From contig NZ_WUWM01000005.1 of assembly GCF_009846885.1 (NCBI RefSeq), positions 1 to 64,000 on the forward strand: DNA of 64,000 bases, given 5' to 3'. Both the position numbers and the translations under genes were made by a program. Positions 36,892 to 46,266 of this stretch are shown here, one piece after another. The DNA comes from Paenibacillus puerhi (GTDB lineage Bacteria > Bacillota > Bacilli > Paenibacillales > NBRC-103111). The notes under the pieces are model-generated. The model saw only the letters and a program-made list of their open reading frames with translations. It ran no database searches and was not told the DNA's origin. Numbering within the stretch: position 1 is the stretch's first letter; every line of letters begins with the position of its first letter.

Positions 36892-38004
36892 ATGACCATT
36901 CAGCATAAATTCGATTTCGGAATCGGGGAAGCCGCGGAAGGATATATCAAGATAGGGGCCGAATTAGGGTATAGTACCTCCCTGGGCTTTGGCTTCTTGC
37001 AGCAGGAGAGCTCTCGGATCTCGGTGAAGGATCGCGGCGAACCGGACAAGCTGCGCCGCGACTTTTGTATCCCGCTCGACGCGGTATTCCGGGTGGACGT
37101 GCCCAGCGGCGTCTACACGGTGCATGCGCTGATCGGTGATGCGATAATTGGGACCGAGACCACGATTAAAGCTGGCTGCGGACGGCTGATGGTGCGCCGT
37201 CTGCGCACATCGGCCGGCCAGTTTATCCGCCACAGCTTCTCCGTATGGGTATCAGACGGGCGACTGGAGCTTGCCTTCTCGGGCCTCGCTCCGCGCATCA
37301 ATGCCCTGGAGATTGAGTCGGCGCCGCAGGTGCGCACGGTGTTTCTCGCTGGAGACTCGACGGTTACGGATCAACCGGCGGACGGGTATCCGTATGCCGG
37401 GTGGGGACAGATGCTGCCGTACCTGCTGAAGCATGATGCGGCGGTTGCCAACTTCGCGTTATCCGGGCGGAGCTCGAAGAGCTTCATAGGCGAAGGCCAC
37501 CTGGACAAGATCTGGGCGGAGATCAAGCCGCATGATATTCTGATGATCCAGTTCGGCCACAATGATCAGAAGCCGGATGAGGAGCGTCGAACCGAGCCGG
37601 AAACGACCTATAAGGAATACCTGAAGCGTTATATCGACGGGGCACGGGAACGGGGGGCTTATCCGATCCTGGTCACATCGGTGCAGCGCAGGTATTTCGA
37701 GCCGGATGGCACGCTGACAGACACGCATGGCGCGTACTTGACCGCCATGAGAGAGCTTGCCGCGGATGAAGATGTGCCGCTCGTCGATCTTGCTGCCAGC
37801 AGCAAGCGGTTATTCGAGGAGCTCGGTCCCGAAGGCACCAAGTCGCTGCTGATGTGGGGCGCTCCGGGCGAGTTCATGAACTTTCCGGGCGGGGTGGAGG
37901 ATAACACGCATTTTCAGGAGCGTGGAGCCATTCGCATCGCTGAGCTTGTGGTGGAGGGGTTGAAGGAGCTGCAGTTGAAAACCATGCTCCTGCTGCTCCG
38001 GTAA
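36892..38004 (+). CDS. Rhamnogalacturonan acetylesterase (GDSL/SGNH)
   Basis: This is a 370-residue SGNH hydrolase with an N-terminal beta-sandwich-like domain (1-145, KFDFGIGEAAEGYIKIG) and a C-terminal esterase domain. Catalytic Ser156 lies in FLAGDST, the oxyanion residues in ALSGRSS and FGHND, and the Asp337/His340 dyad in EDNTHF. This matches the rhamnogalacturonan acetylesterases of the B. subtilis yes cluster (YesT, YesY). The N-terminal domain resembles that found in YesY-type enzymes. No signal peptide is visible, so it probably deacetylates imported fragments in the cytoplasm. AGGAGG precedes the ATG. The gene follows GH105 by 36 bases. Confidence 0.9.
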   Translation: MTIQHKFDFGIGEAAEGYIKIGAELGYSTSLGFGFLQQESSRISVKDRGEPDKLRRDFCIPLDAVFRVDVPSGVYTVHALIGDAIIGTETTIKAGCGRLMVRRLRTSAGQFIRHSFSVWVSDGRLELAFSGLAPRINALEIESAPQVRTVFLAGDSTVTDQPADGYPYAGWGQMLPYLLKHDAAVANFALSGRSSKSFIGEGHLDKIWAEIKPHDILMIQFGHNDQKPDEERRTEPETTYKEYLKRYIDGARERGAYPILVTSVQRRYFEPDGTLTDTHGAYLTAMRELAADEDVPLVDLAASSKRLFEELGPEGTKSLLMWGAPGEFMNFPGGVEDNTHFQERGAIRIAELVVEGLKELQLKTMLLLLR

Positions 38005-38108
38005 GCCGCTTTTATAGGACAGGGTCGCTTCATAGGGCGGATTCGCTCTTGATGCGGCCCCATTGTTTTACAAAGAGACCGTATGGATGGAAGAGAGGGT
38101 GCTAAGAG

Positions 38109-40184
38109 ATGACGATGGATACTGGAAGGGTACAGATGCTTCCCCAAAAACTGCTTCATGGAGCCGATTACAATCCGGATCAATGGGTGGCTTATCCGGA
38201 CGTGCTGGAGGAAGACATCCGTCTGATGAAGCTGGCCAATTGCAACGTGATGTCGGTAGGGATATTCGCATGGGTATCGCTTGAGGCGGAGGAAGGCGTG
38301 TTTACCTTCGACTGGCTGGATCAGGTGCTGGAGAGGTTTGCAAACAACGGCATCTATGCCTTTCTGGCTACACCGAGCGGGGCCAGACCTGCCTGGATGT
38401 CCGCCAAATATCCGGAGGTGCTGCGCGTAGGGGCCAATCGGGTCCGCAACCTGCATGGCTTCCGTCATAATCATTGCTACACGTCTCCTGTCTACCGGGA
38501 GAAAGTAGCCATCATGAACCGCAAGCTGGCCGAGCGCTATGGGGACCATCCGGCTGTCATCGGCTGGCACATCTCCAATGAATATAATGGGGAATGCCAC
38601 TGCGATCTGTGCCAGGATGCCTTCCGGGATTGGCTGAAGGCCAAGTACGGCACGCTGGAAGCCTTGAACCACGCCTGGTGGACCAAGTTCTGGAGCCATA
38701 CGTATACCGACTGGTCGCAGATCGAATCTCCTGCCCCGCATGGCGAAACGTTCGTTCATGGGTGCAATCTGGACTGGAAACGGTTTGTGACGGATCGTAC
38801 GGTCGATTTCTGCCGTCATGAGATTGCGGCGATCCGGGAAGTTTCCGATAGGCTGCCGGTGACGACGAACCTGATGGATCTGCCCTATGCGGATCTGAAC
38901 TACTGGAAGTTCGCCGAGCACGTGGATATCATTTCTTGGGATAGCTATCCTACCTGGCATGACGTCGCGGACAACAGTCCTCAGGCGGCCCGGATCGGCA
39001 TGGTCCATGATATTATGAGATCGATTAAAGGAAAACCGTTCCTGCTGATGGAAAGCACGCCGAGTCTGACCAACTGGCAGCCGGTCAGCAAGAGCAAGCG
39101 TCCCGGCATGCATCTGCTTTCTTCCATGCAGGCGGTCGCGCACGGTTCAAATTCCGTGCAATACTTCCAGTGGCGCAAGAGCCGCGGCTCCAGCGAGAAG
39201 TTCCATGGCGCGGTGGTCGACCACGCCGGGCATGAGCATACGCGTGTATTCGGCGAGGTAGCGGAGGTTGGCGGAGCGCTCGGGAGACTGTCTGCGGTTG
39301 CCGGAACACAAGTGGCTGCCGATGTAGCGGTCATCTTCGATTGGGAGAACCGCTGGGCGATCAACGATGCCCAGGGGCCGCGCAACATGGGTGTGAAATA
39401 TGAGGAGACGGTGCTGTCTTACTACCGTCCGTTCTGGGAGCGCGGCATACCGGTTGACGTCATCGATATGGAGCAGGACTTCTCCCGTTATAAGCTGCTG
39501 GTCGCGCCGATGCTGTACATGGTACGTCCAGGCGTAGCGGAGCGGATTCACGCCTTCGTAGAAGCCGGCGGAACGTTCGTGGCGACTTACTGGTCGGGGA
39601 TCGTAGATGAGAACGATCTATGCTTCTTGGGCGGCTTCCCCGGACCGCTGCGCCAGACGCTTGGCATCTGGGCGGAGGAAATCGAGGGGCTGCATGACGG
39701 GGATGCGAACGGCCTGCGTCTGTCGGACGGTAATGAGCTCGGACTGCAAGGGACCTTCGACGCCCTGGAGCTTTGCGAGACGATTCACCTGGAGGGCGCG
39801 ACGGCGCTCGCCGAGTATGAGCACGACTTTTATGCGGGTCGTCCCGCATTGACGGTTAACCGGATCGGCTCGGGGAAAGCCTATTATGTCGCATGCCGGA
39901 CAAAGCAGCCGTTCCAGGATGCGTTCCTCGGCGCGCTGGCTGACGAGACGGGAGTTCGGCGGGCCTTGAACACGGAGCTGCCGCAGGGCGTGACGGCTCA
40001 GATTCGTACGGACGGGACGAATGACTATGTGTTCGTGCTTAACTTCGCGGATGCGGAGCGTGTCGTGAACCTGGACGACCGTGCGTATACGGACGTGCTG
40101 AACGACGGGGCGACGGGTGCGGAGCTGAGACTCGAAGCATACGGGCTGGCCGTATTGCGCCGCGAGTCGGCTGCGATTAGCTAG
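38109..40184 (+). CDS. yesZ: GH42 beta-galactosidase
   Basis: This is a 691-residue family 42 glycosidase. The TIM barrel starts at about residue 15 (GADYNPDQW). The acid/base Glu158 is in HISNEYNG, and the nucleophile Glu315 is in LLMESTPS. Cysteines in HCYTS and GECHCDLC are the positions that bind zinc in GH42 enzymes. A flavodoxin-like trimerisation domain follows from about 400, then a small C-terminal beta domain. It should remove beta-galactosyl side-chain residues from rhamnogalacturonan I oligosaccharides, as YesZ does. The start ATG 38109 has GAGAGGGTG upstream; a second Met at 38145 is possible. It is the last gene of the operon, before a strong terminator. Confidence 0.92.
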   Translation: MTMDTGRVQMLPQKLLHGADYNPDQWVAYPDVLEEDIRLMKLANCNVMSVGIFAWVSLEAEEGVFTFDWLDQVLERFANNGIYAFLATPSGARPAWMSAKYPEVLRVGANRVRNLHGFRHNHCYTSPVYREKVAIMNRKLAERYGDHPAVIGWHISNEYNGECHCDLCQDAFRDWLKAKYGTLEALNHAWWTKFWSHTYTDWSQIESPAPHGETFVHGCNLDWKRFVTDRTVDFCRHEIAAIREVSDRLPVTTNLMDLPYADLNYWKFAEHVDIISWDSYPTWHDVADNSPQAARIGMVHDIMRSIKGKPFLLMESTPSLTNWQPVSKSKRPGMHLLSSMQAVAHGSNSVQYFQWRKSRGSSEKFHGAVVDHAGHEHTRVFGEVAEVGGALGRLSAVAGTQVAADVAVIFDWENRWAINDAQGPRNMGVKYEETVLSYYRPFWERGIPVDVIDMEQDFSRYKLLVAPMLYMVRPGVAERIHAFVEAGGTFVATYWSGIVDENDLCFLGGFPGPLRQTLGIWAEEIEGLHDGDANGLRLSDGNELGLQGTFDALELCETIHLEGATALAEYEHDFYAGRPALTVNRIGSGKAYYVACRTKQPFQDAFLGALADETGVRRALNTELPQGVTAQIRTDGTNDYVFVLNFADAERVVNLDDRAYTDVLNDGATGAELRLEAYGLAVLRRESAAIS

Positions 40185-40321
40185 GGGTTAAGGCTAGCTC
40201 GCTTATAGGGCCGACAGGAGGCATGCGCGGCTGGAAGAATGCCAATGCTGATGCTGGTGTTTGGAGTAACGTGCAACATGCAAGATAAGCGGTAGGCAAG
40301 GGATGACGCGTTATAGAGAGG

Positions 40322-40358
40322 CCTGCAGTTCCGTTCCGGCGGAGCTGCAGGTTTTTTT
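40322..40358 (+). terminator. Terminator of the yes-like operon
   Basis: A 12-bp stem (40322-40333 with 40340-40351, one G-T pair) and a seven-T run at 40352-40358 form a strong terminator. An insertion element sits directly after it, and the target duplication includes the last three T. Confidence 0.88.
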
Positions 40359-40390
40359 ATGAAGGGCTCTGTTAAAGGTAAATGTTGATT
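40356..40390 (+). repeat. Left target duplication and left terminal inverted repeat
   Basis: The 8-base duplication TTTATGAA (40356-40363) is followed by the left end GGGCTCTGTTAAA and a less conserved AATGTTG block. These match the inverted right end. Confidence 0.85.
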
Positions 40391-40449
40391 ACCACTCTGA
40401 ATCCTTGATACAATTTATATGAGAACAAGTATTCTGGGAGGTAGTCAAG

Positions 40450-40901
40450 GTGAGCAAGGCGTTTAGCAACTTGTTAAAACATATCGACAAATTACCACAT
40501 ACAAAAAAAGAACAAGTTTACCATTGGGTTAAACGCTATGTTGAACCTTCTTCTCTGCGGGTGGTCGTTTAATCAATGAAATGAGGGAAACTCGCTTCAA
40601 GGAAGGATTTGAGTGTCCTTATTGTTCATTAGACACGTTGTGCGGTTCGGAAAATATAATGGTCGGCAACGGTATCGCTGTAAATGTTGTAACAAAACCT
40701 TCACTGACACAACCAACACCGTCTTGTACCGAACCCGAAAAGGCAACGAATGGATTACATTTGTTGATTATATGTTCAAAGGTTATTCCCTGCGAAAATC
40801 TGCTGAAATCGTAGGGGTTACTTGGATTACGCTTTTTTATTGGAAGACATAAACTGCTAAACGCCGTATTCATCCACTATAAAATAAAATCAGAGGATTA
40901 A
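40450..40901 (+). pseudogene. Broken IS1595-family transposase
   Basis: The reading frame begins with GTG 40450 (GGAGG at 40438-40442) and stops at 40572 after 40 codons (SKAFSNLLKHIDKLP). The family sequence continues in other frames: GFECPYC, then RFGKYNGRQRYRCKCCNKTF with the zinc-ribbon cysteines, then SLRKSAEIVGVTW up to a stop at 40852. A final shift gives RHKLLNA to 40901. At least three frame changes are needed, and the whole DDE catalytic domain is missing. The remaining part corresponds to the N-terminal zinc ribbon and helix-turn-helix of ISXO2-like transposases. It is non-functional. Confidence 0.82.
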
Positions 40902-40957
40902 AGCCCATTAGTAGAAAAAACTAATAAAGATTGTTTATATTTGGGAGGGAATAAATA

Positions 40958-41599
40958 ATAAATTTTTTAAATGAGATTCGTAGACCAATAAAAATATCTC
41001 TATTAAGGAAGTTTTTATATTCGGCTTTTATATTTATCGTAGGGTTTATTTTAGGCGTAATCTCAAAGGTGCTTGATACAACCCCAAGTAATTTATTACC
41101 CTATTTCCTTGAAATATTAGATTTAAGGAACTTTTTTTCTCGCATGGGAGTTTGGATTTTCCTTGCGTTAGTTATATCTGTGTATAGCAAATCACCTGTT
41201 AGGTCTGCCATAAATGTTTTTTTGTTTTTTGTAGGCATGGTTGGTAGCTATTATCTATACACAGTTCTGTTAGCTGGTTTTTTTCCCAAATCCTATATGA
41301 TGATTTGGATTATAATGACTTGTATTTCACCATTTTTGGCTTTTGTATGTTGGTATGCAAAAGGGAAAGGTATAATTGCCTTTTCTATTTCATCAATTAT
41401 ATTTATGCTTATTTCAAGACAGGCTTTTGCATTTGGATTTTGGTATTTTGATATAAGAAATAACTTAGAATTGTTACTTTGGATAGCCACGATTTTTGTT
41501 TTATATCAGTCTCCAAAACAAATAATCAAGGTGGTTATCATAGGATTGCTTCTCTATTTCCTTACCGCTCAAACCAATATATTTTGGGGAATGTTGTAG
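40958..41599 (+). CDS. Membrane-protein passenger gene of the IS, apparent ATA start
   Basis: This is a very hydrophobic protein of about 213 residues with five or six predicted helices and a short basic N-terminus (NFLNEIRRPIKISLLRKFLY). The first ATG in frame is only at 41069, inside the first helical region. Upstream the frame stays open to 40952 and has no ATG, GTG or TTG. A good ribosome binding site GGGAGGGA (40943-40950) sits seven bases before an ATA codon at 40958, exactly where the N-terminus would begin. Either ATA is used or an ATG start has mutated. No function is recognised. Base composition matches the element, not the host. Confidence 0.6.
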   Translation: MNFLNEIRRPIKISLLRKFLYSAFIFIVGFILGVISKVLDTTPSNLLPYFLEILDLRNFFSRMGVWIFLALVISVYSKSPVRSAINVFLFFVGMVGSYYLYTVLLAGFFPKSYMMIWIIMTCISPFLAFVCWYAKGKGIIAFSISSIIFMLISRQAFAFGFWYFDIRNNLELLLWIATIFVLYQSPKQIIKVVIIGLLLYFLTAQTNIFWGML

Positions 41600-41707
41600 G
41601 TTTCTGTCAACCAATTTTCTTTTTATATAAAAAATTGTAAAAAAATTAAAGAAACTGGGCGTATTAAGGAAACCCAAATGAATAGGGTTTCCTTAATTTT
41701 TTACGAT

Positions 41708-41742
41708 TTACCAACATTAAAATTTAACAGAGCCTTTATGAA
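41708..41742 (-). repeat. Right terminal inverted repeat and target duplication
   Basis: Read on the minus strand, the right end begins GGCTCTGTTAAA and then has AATGTTG, as at the left end. The second TTTATGAA copy is at 41735-41742. Confidence 0.85.
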
Positions 41743-41762
41743 AAATAGGGTATTCTGAGGTC

Positions 41763-41793
41763 TTGACTCTAACGTAACGTGAGGGCCTATAGT
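41763..41793 (+). promoter_or_regulatory. MerR-type promoter with 19-base spacer
   Basis: TTGACT (41763-41768) and TATAGT (41788-41793) are separated by 19 bases, the over-long spacer of MerR-family promoters. The spacer holds the dyad CTCTAACGTAACGTGAG. The regulator gene lies directly downstream, so it is very likely its own activator. Confidence 0.82.
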
Positions 41794-41820
41794 AAGAGCA
41801 GAGAGGAGGAGCCATCAAAT

Positions 41821-42561
41821 ATGAAAGTGAAAGAGGTAGCGGATCTGGTCGGAATCAGTGTTCGGACCCTGCATCATTATGATGAGATCGGGCTGCTTGT
41901 TCCGGACGGAACGACAGAGGCGGGCTATCGGGTCTACTCGGACGATAACCTTGAGCTGCTGCAGCAAATCTTGTTCTACCGGGAGCTCGGATTCTCGTTG
42001 AAATCGATCAAGGCTATCGTGAATAGCGCCGGGTTCGACCGGCAGAAAGCATTGGAGATGCACCGGAGCATGCTGCTCGAGAAAAGGCGGAGGCTGGATG
42101 ACATCCTCGCTACGGTAGAGCAAACGATCCGGCATACGAAAGGAGAGATTTCCATGACGAATCAAGAAAAGTTCAAAGGGTTTGATTTTAGTCATCATCC
42201 CTATGAGGAGGAAGCGCGGCAGCGTTGGGGCGACGAAGCCGTCGACCGGTCCAAGGGGAAGCTGGCCGCGAAGCCGGGGCAGGAGCAGGAGGCATTGGGA
42301 GAGGCGATGAATGATATCTACCGGAAGCTGGCGGAGCTGCGCCACGGCTCGCCGGCAGCTGAGGAAGCGCAAGCGGCCATCGGTGAATGGTATGCGTTCT
42401 TGAATACGCTAGGCAGCTATACTCCGGAGGCGTTCCGCGGACTTGGTCATATGTACGTGGACGACGAGCGTTTCACGGCTAATATCGACAAATTCGGTAC
42501 GGGCCTGGCCATGTTTATGAAAGAAGCGATGGAGGTTTTCGCGGACCGTCAGATCCGCTAG
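41821..42561 (+). CDS. MerR-family regulator of the TipA/Mta type
   Basis: This is a 246-residue protein from ATG 41821 (GAGGAGG upstream; the longer frame from 41779 would start inside the promoter). Residues 1-70 form the MerR winged helix (VADLVGISVRTLHHYDEIGLL, RVYSDDNLELLQQI), 75-115 a dimerising coiled coil, and about 125-246 a TipAS effector domain with FKGFDFSHHPYEEEARQRWG. TipA-type proteins bind multidrug or thiopeptide ligands and then untwist 19-base-spacer promoters. No efflux gene is next to it, so its targets besides itself are unknown. Its promoter is only 21 bases from the inserted IS element. Confidence 0.9.
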   Translation: MKVKEVADLVGISVRTLHHYDEIGLLVPDGTTEAGYRVYSDDNLELLQQILFYRELGFSLKSIKAIVNSAGFDRQKALEMHRSMLLEKRRRLDDILATVEQTIRHTKGEISMTNQEKFKGFDFSHHPYEEEARQRWGDEAVDRSKGKLAAKPGQEQEALGEAMNDIYRKLAELRHGSPAAEEAQAAIGEWYAFLNTLGSYTPEAFRGLGHMYVDDERFTANIDKFGTGLAMFMKEAMEVFADRQIR

Positions 42562-42608
42562 AGCATGGGTAGCGAGGCCCTATGGGAGCCTTTCTCCCAA
42601 GTGAAGGA

Positions 42609-42657
42609 AGAAGCGCACAACGCCCACGGCCATCGGCTGCGGGCGTTGTGCGCTTCT
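42609..42657. terminator. Bidirectional terminator between merR-type and arabinofuranosidase genes
   Basis: A perfect 17-bp stem (42609-42625 with 42641-42657, arm AGAAGCGCACAACGCCC) lies between two convergent genes. Confidence 0.82.
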
Positions 42658-42674
42658 CTGTGGATTCGGATGTG

Positions 42675-44213
<1,539 letters not shown>

Positions 44214-44226
44214 CTAAGTGTTTTAG

Positions 44227-44260
44227 ATAAATGTAAACTAATTAACATAAACATAAACTA
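44227..44260 (-). promoter_or_regulatory. Direct repeats, probable AraC-regulator site before abfA
   Basis: On the minus strand TAGTTTATGTTTAT (44260-44247) and TAGTTTACATTTAT (44240-44227) are identical at 12 of 14 positions and spaced exactly 20 bases apart. Direct repeats about two helical turns apart are typical AraC-family sites. The neighbouring regulator gene is the obvious candidate. Confidence 0.6.
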
Positions 44261-44302
44261 TATCTATTACACCTCAATATGCTCGAAAAAGCAATATAAA
44301 AT

Positions 44303-45145
44303 TTAGGGTCCGTATCCGGGCGGCCTAGTCCGGGCTGCCGCCTGTTCCTTGTTTTTTTGATAAGCGCTCGGACTCATGCCGAATACTTTGCGGAATTGAT
44401 TGGCGAAGTGATTGTAATTATGAAATCCCACGTCGAAAGAAGCCTCCAGAGCGGTGCGTTCCGTATGAGTAAGCAGCAGAGCCGCCTGCTGCACGCGCAT
44501 CCGGTTCAGCGTCTCGACAACGGTCAGCCCGGTGTGCTCCTTGAATAAATGAGAGAGCCGGGAGGGAGACAAGCCCACGGTCTTAGCCAGCTCATCCAGT
44601 CGGAAGGACTCCTTCATACGCATCGATAGAAAATGAAGCGCCTCCCGTACGCGAGGGTCGGTCCTCTTGTTGAGCGATTGAGCGAGCAGCAGCAGAATTT
44701 CCCGGAGGGCGTTCTCGCACAGCTCCTCCCAATAGGCGCTTCGTTCGATGGAATCGGAGATGACTCGTTCGAATGCCCGAAAGATGCGCTTGCTTTCATT
44801 ATCCCCCTCGATATGAAGATGCAGCAGTCCGGTATCGGGCAGCATCCCTGTCTCCAGCAATCTTGGAGTGAAGTGAGCCCATACGAATTGCCAGCGGCTT
44901 CCCTCCGCCGTCCCGTACTGGTGGGGAGTTCCCGGCTTGAGCAGGGCAACGTCGCCTGGCCGGCAGGCCGCTTCTCCATCGGGCGTACGCATGAAGCCTT
45001 CTCCGGATATCGTATACGTGATCAGCCAGTCGCTCATGCCTCTCGGGCGCTTCGTTATATAAGAATCCGGTTCGTCGTAGTGGCCCGCGAGCACGATGCC
45101 ATAAGTCTTTCCGTCGAATCGGGACGGGTCGTCAACGGTTACCAT
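44303..45145 (-). CDS. AraC-family transcriptional regulator, cupin sensor
   Basis: This is a 280-residue one-component regulator. An N-terminal cupin-like domain (about 10-120; SGEGFMRTPDGEAACRPGDV, KPGTPHQYG) is suited to binding a sugar. A C-terminal AraC domain (about 168-268) has two helix-turn-helix units (FRLDELAKTVGLSPSRLSHLF and ALEASFDVGFHNYNHFANQFRKVFGMSP). The gene is followed on the same strand by abfA after a 107-base AT-rich gap with direct repeats. By context it is expected to sense arabinose or an arabinoside and activate abfA. The ligand is inferred, not visible. Confidence 0.88.
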   Translation of the reverse strand: MVTVDDPSRFDGKTYGIVLAGHYDEPDSYITKRPRGMSDWLITYTISGEGFMRTPDGEAACRPGDVALLKPGTPHQYGTAEGSRWQFVWAHFTPRLLETGMLPDTGLLHLHIEGDNESKRIFRAFERVISDSIERSAYWEELCENALREILLLLAQSLNKRTDPRVREALHFLSMRMKESFRLDELAKTVGLSPSRLSHLFKEHTGLTVVETLNRMRVQQAALLLTHTERTALEASFDVGFHNYNHFANQFRKVFGMSPSAYQKNKEQAAARTRPPGYGP

Positions 45146-45456
45146 GCCTGAATGCCTCCGTTCGTTGATGGGTTAGCTGGGGGGCCGCTCCTGCAGGTGA
45201 ACCGCAGGCAGCCTACAAGATCAGGATAGTCGATACCGGGTATATCCTGCAACAGATCTTGATTTCGCAAATGTCGGCAGCAGAATCGTATGACACTCTA
45301 GCAGAATCGATGCTTCTAGGAACGGGCGCAACCCTGTATGCTAGTTCTAGCAGGATAAAGGGTCGTTACCTGTTACCTGTTACCTGTTACCTGTTACCTG
45401 TAACCTGTAACCTGTATTCCGTAACCCATAACCCGTACCCAATAGGAGGCATACAG
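45146..45456. other. Divergent intergenic region with repeats
   Basis: This is the 311-base gap between the AraC regulator (leftwards) and the dioxygenase gene (rightwards). It contains a repeated AGCAGAATCG (near 45287 and 45301), two CTAG-bounded repeats near 45299-45355 and the heptamer array described separately. No convincing sigma-A promoter with both boxes was found for either gene, and no gene of its own. Confidence 0.6.
45366..45442 (+). repeat. Heptamer tandem repeat array (TTACCTG)
   Basis: Five perfect copies of TTACCTG (45366-45400) are followed by two TAACCTG (45401-45414), then decayed heptamers such as TAACCCA and TAACCCG, to about 45442. The array ends two bases before the AGGAGG ribosome binding site of the dioxygenase gene, so copy-number changes would alter its leader. 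Confidence 0.9.
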
Positions 45457-46266
45457 ATGGCTTATTCTTTGCAGACACTGACGGAAGAGCAGAAGCGTCA
45501 ATTCGAAACCGAGGGATACTTGATCGTGAAGGGACTGTTCAGTCCCGAGCAGCTGGAGGAGATAGCAAGCACCTTCGAGGAAATCAGCCACCAGACGGTA
45601 CCGGGCTTTTTCGAACCGGACCTTGACCCGCAGACGGCTGATCCGCTGAAGCGATACCCGCGGGTTATGCATCCGCATCGCTTCAATGAGACGGCTAAGA
45701 ACTATCTGCTTCACCCGCCGGTGCTGGCGGCGTTGACTGACTTGTTCGAGGAATCGCCGCTGGCGGCACAGAGCATGTTCTATTACAAGCCGCCGGGTTC
45801 AAGAGGGCAAGCTCTACATCAGGATAATTTCTACCTTAAGGTGGAGCCGGGCAACTGTATAGCCGCCTGGATGGCGGTGGACCCCGCCGATGAGGAGAAT
45901 GGCGGTCTTCTGGTCGTACCCAAGACGAATGACCATGAGCTTGTGTGCCCCGAGCTTGCCGATGAGCAGGAGTCGTTTACCAAGCATCTGGTGAAGGTGC
46001 CTCAGGGGAACAAAGCGATCCCCGCCGTTATGGACAAGGGAGATGTTCTATTTTTCAACGGCAATCTGATCCACGGCTCTTATCGCAATAAGACCAAGGA
46101 CCGATTCCGCCGAGCCTTTATTTGTCACTACACAGGGGAATCGGTGACGCATATCGCCACGCATTACCGGCCGCTTCTGAGGGCCGACGGCAGCTATGCC
46201 GAAGCTGAGGTCAATCCGGACGGGGGCCCTTGCGGCGTAGAGTTTGAAGCTCTATACCCTCATTGA
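45457..46266 (+). CDS. Phytanoyl-CoA dioxygenase (PhyH) family oxygenase
   Basis: This is a 269-residue Fe(II)/2-oxoglutarate-dependent oxygenase of the PhyH family. The metal triad is visible: His121 and Asp123 in LHQDNF and His206 in LIHGSY. An Arg (FRRAF) about ten residues later is expected to bind 2-oxoglutarate. ATG 45457 is preceded by AGGAGG at 45444-45449; the longer open frame from 45259 only reads through the heptamer repeats. The next gene overlaps its stop. Bacterial PhyH proteins hydroxylate varied small molecules, and this substrate is unknown. Its place beside arabinose genes suggests a sugar-related or pectin-methyl/acetyl-derived compound, which is inference. Confidence 0.88.
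   Translation: MAYSLQTLTEEQKRQFETEGYLIVKGLFSPEQLEEIASTFEEISHQTVPGFFEPDLDPQTADPLKRYPRVMHPHRFNETAKNYLLHPPVLAALTDLFEESPLAAQSMFYYKPPGSRGQALHQDNFYLKVEPGNCIAAWMAVDPADEENGGLLVVPKTNDHELVCPELADEQESFTKHLVKVPQGNKAIPAVMDKGDVLFFNGNLIHGSYRNKTKDRFRRAFICHYTGESVTHIATHYRPLLRADGSYAEAEVNPDGGPCGVEFEALYPH

Larger units (their letters stand above)
40364..41734 (+). mobile_element. IS1595-like element with a passenger gene, transposase decayed
   Basis: This 1371-bp AT-rich island differs sharply in base composition from its neighbours. Its ends are inverted repeats (GGCTCTGTTAAA at the left; its complement TTTAACAGAGCC at the right), and it is flanked by the 8-bp direct repeat TTTATGAA (40356-40363 and 41735-41742). 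Eight-base duplications are normal for the IS1595 family, and the transposase remnant belongs to that family. The transposase lacks its catalytic domain, and a membrane-protein gene fills the right half. The element therefore cannot move by itself, but with intact ends it might move in trans. Confidence 0.85.

Noticed and set aside
40222..40287. A 21-codon frame after GGAGG between the GH42 gene and the terminator
   Set aside because: The ribosome binding site is only one base from the ATG, and the peptide shows no recognisable features. There is not enough support for a gene.
40613..40852. Two overlapping small plus-strand frames inside the insertion element as separate genes
   Set aside because: Together they spell successive parts of one IS1595-type transposase in different frames, so they are fragments of a single broken gene.
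45259..45456. N-terminal 66-residue extension of the PhyH protein through the heptamer repeats
   Set aside because: The extension is translated repeat sequence, and AGGAGG directly precedes the ATG at 45457, where the conserved domain begins.
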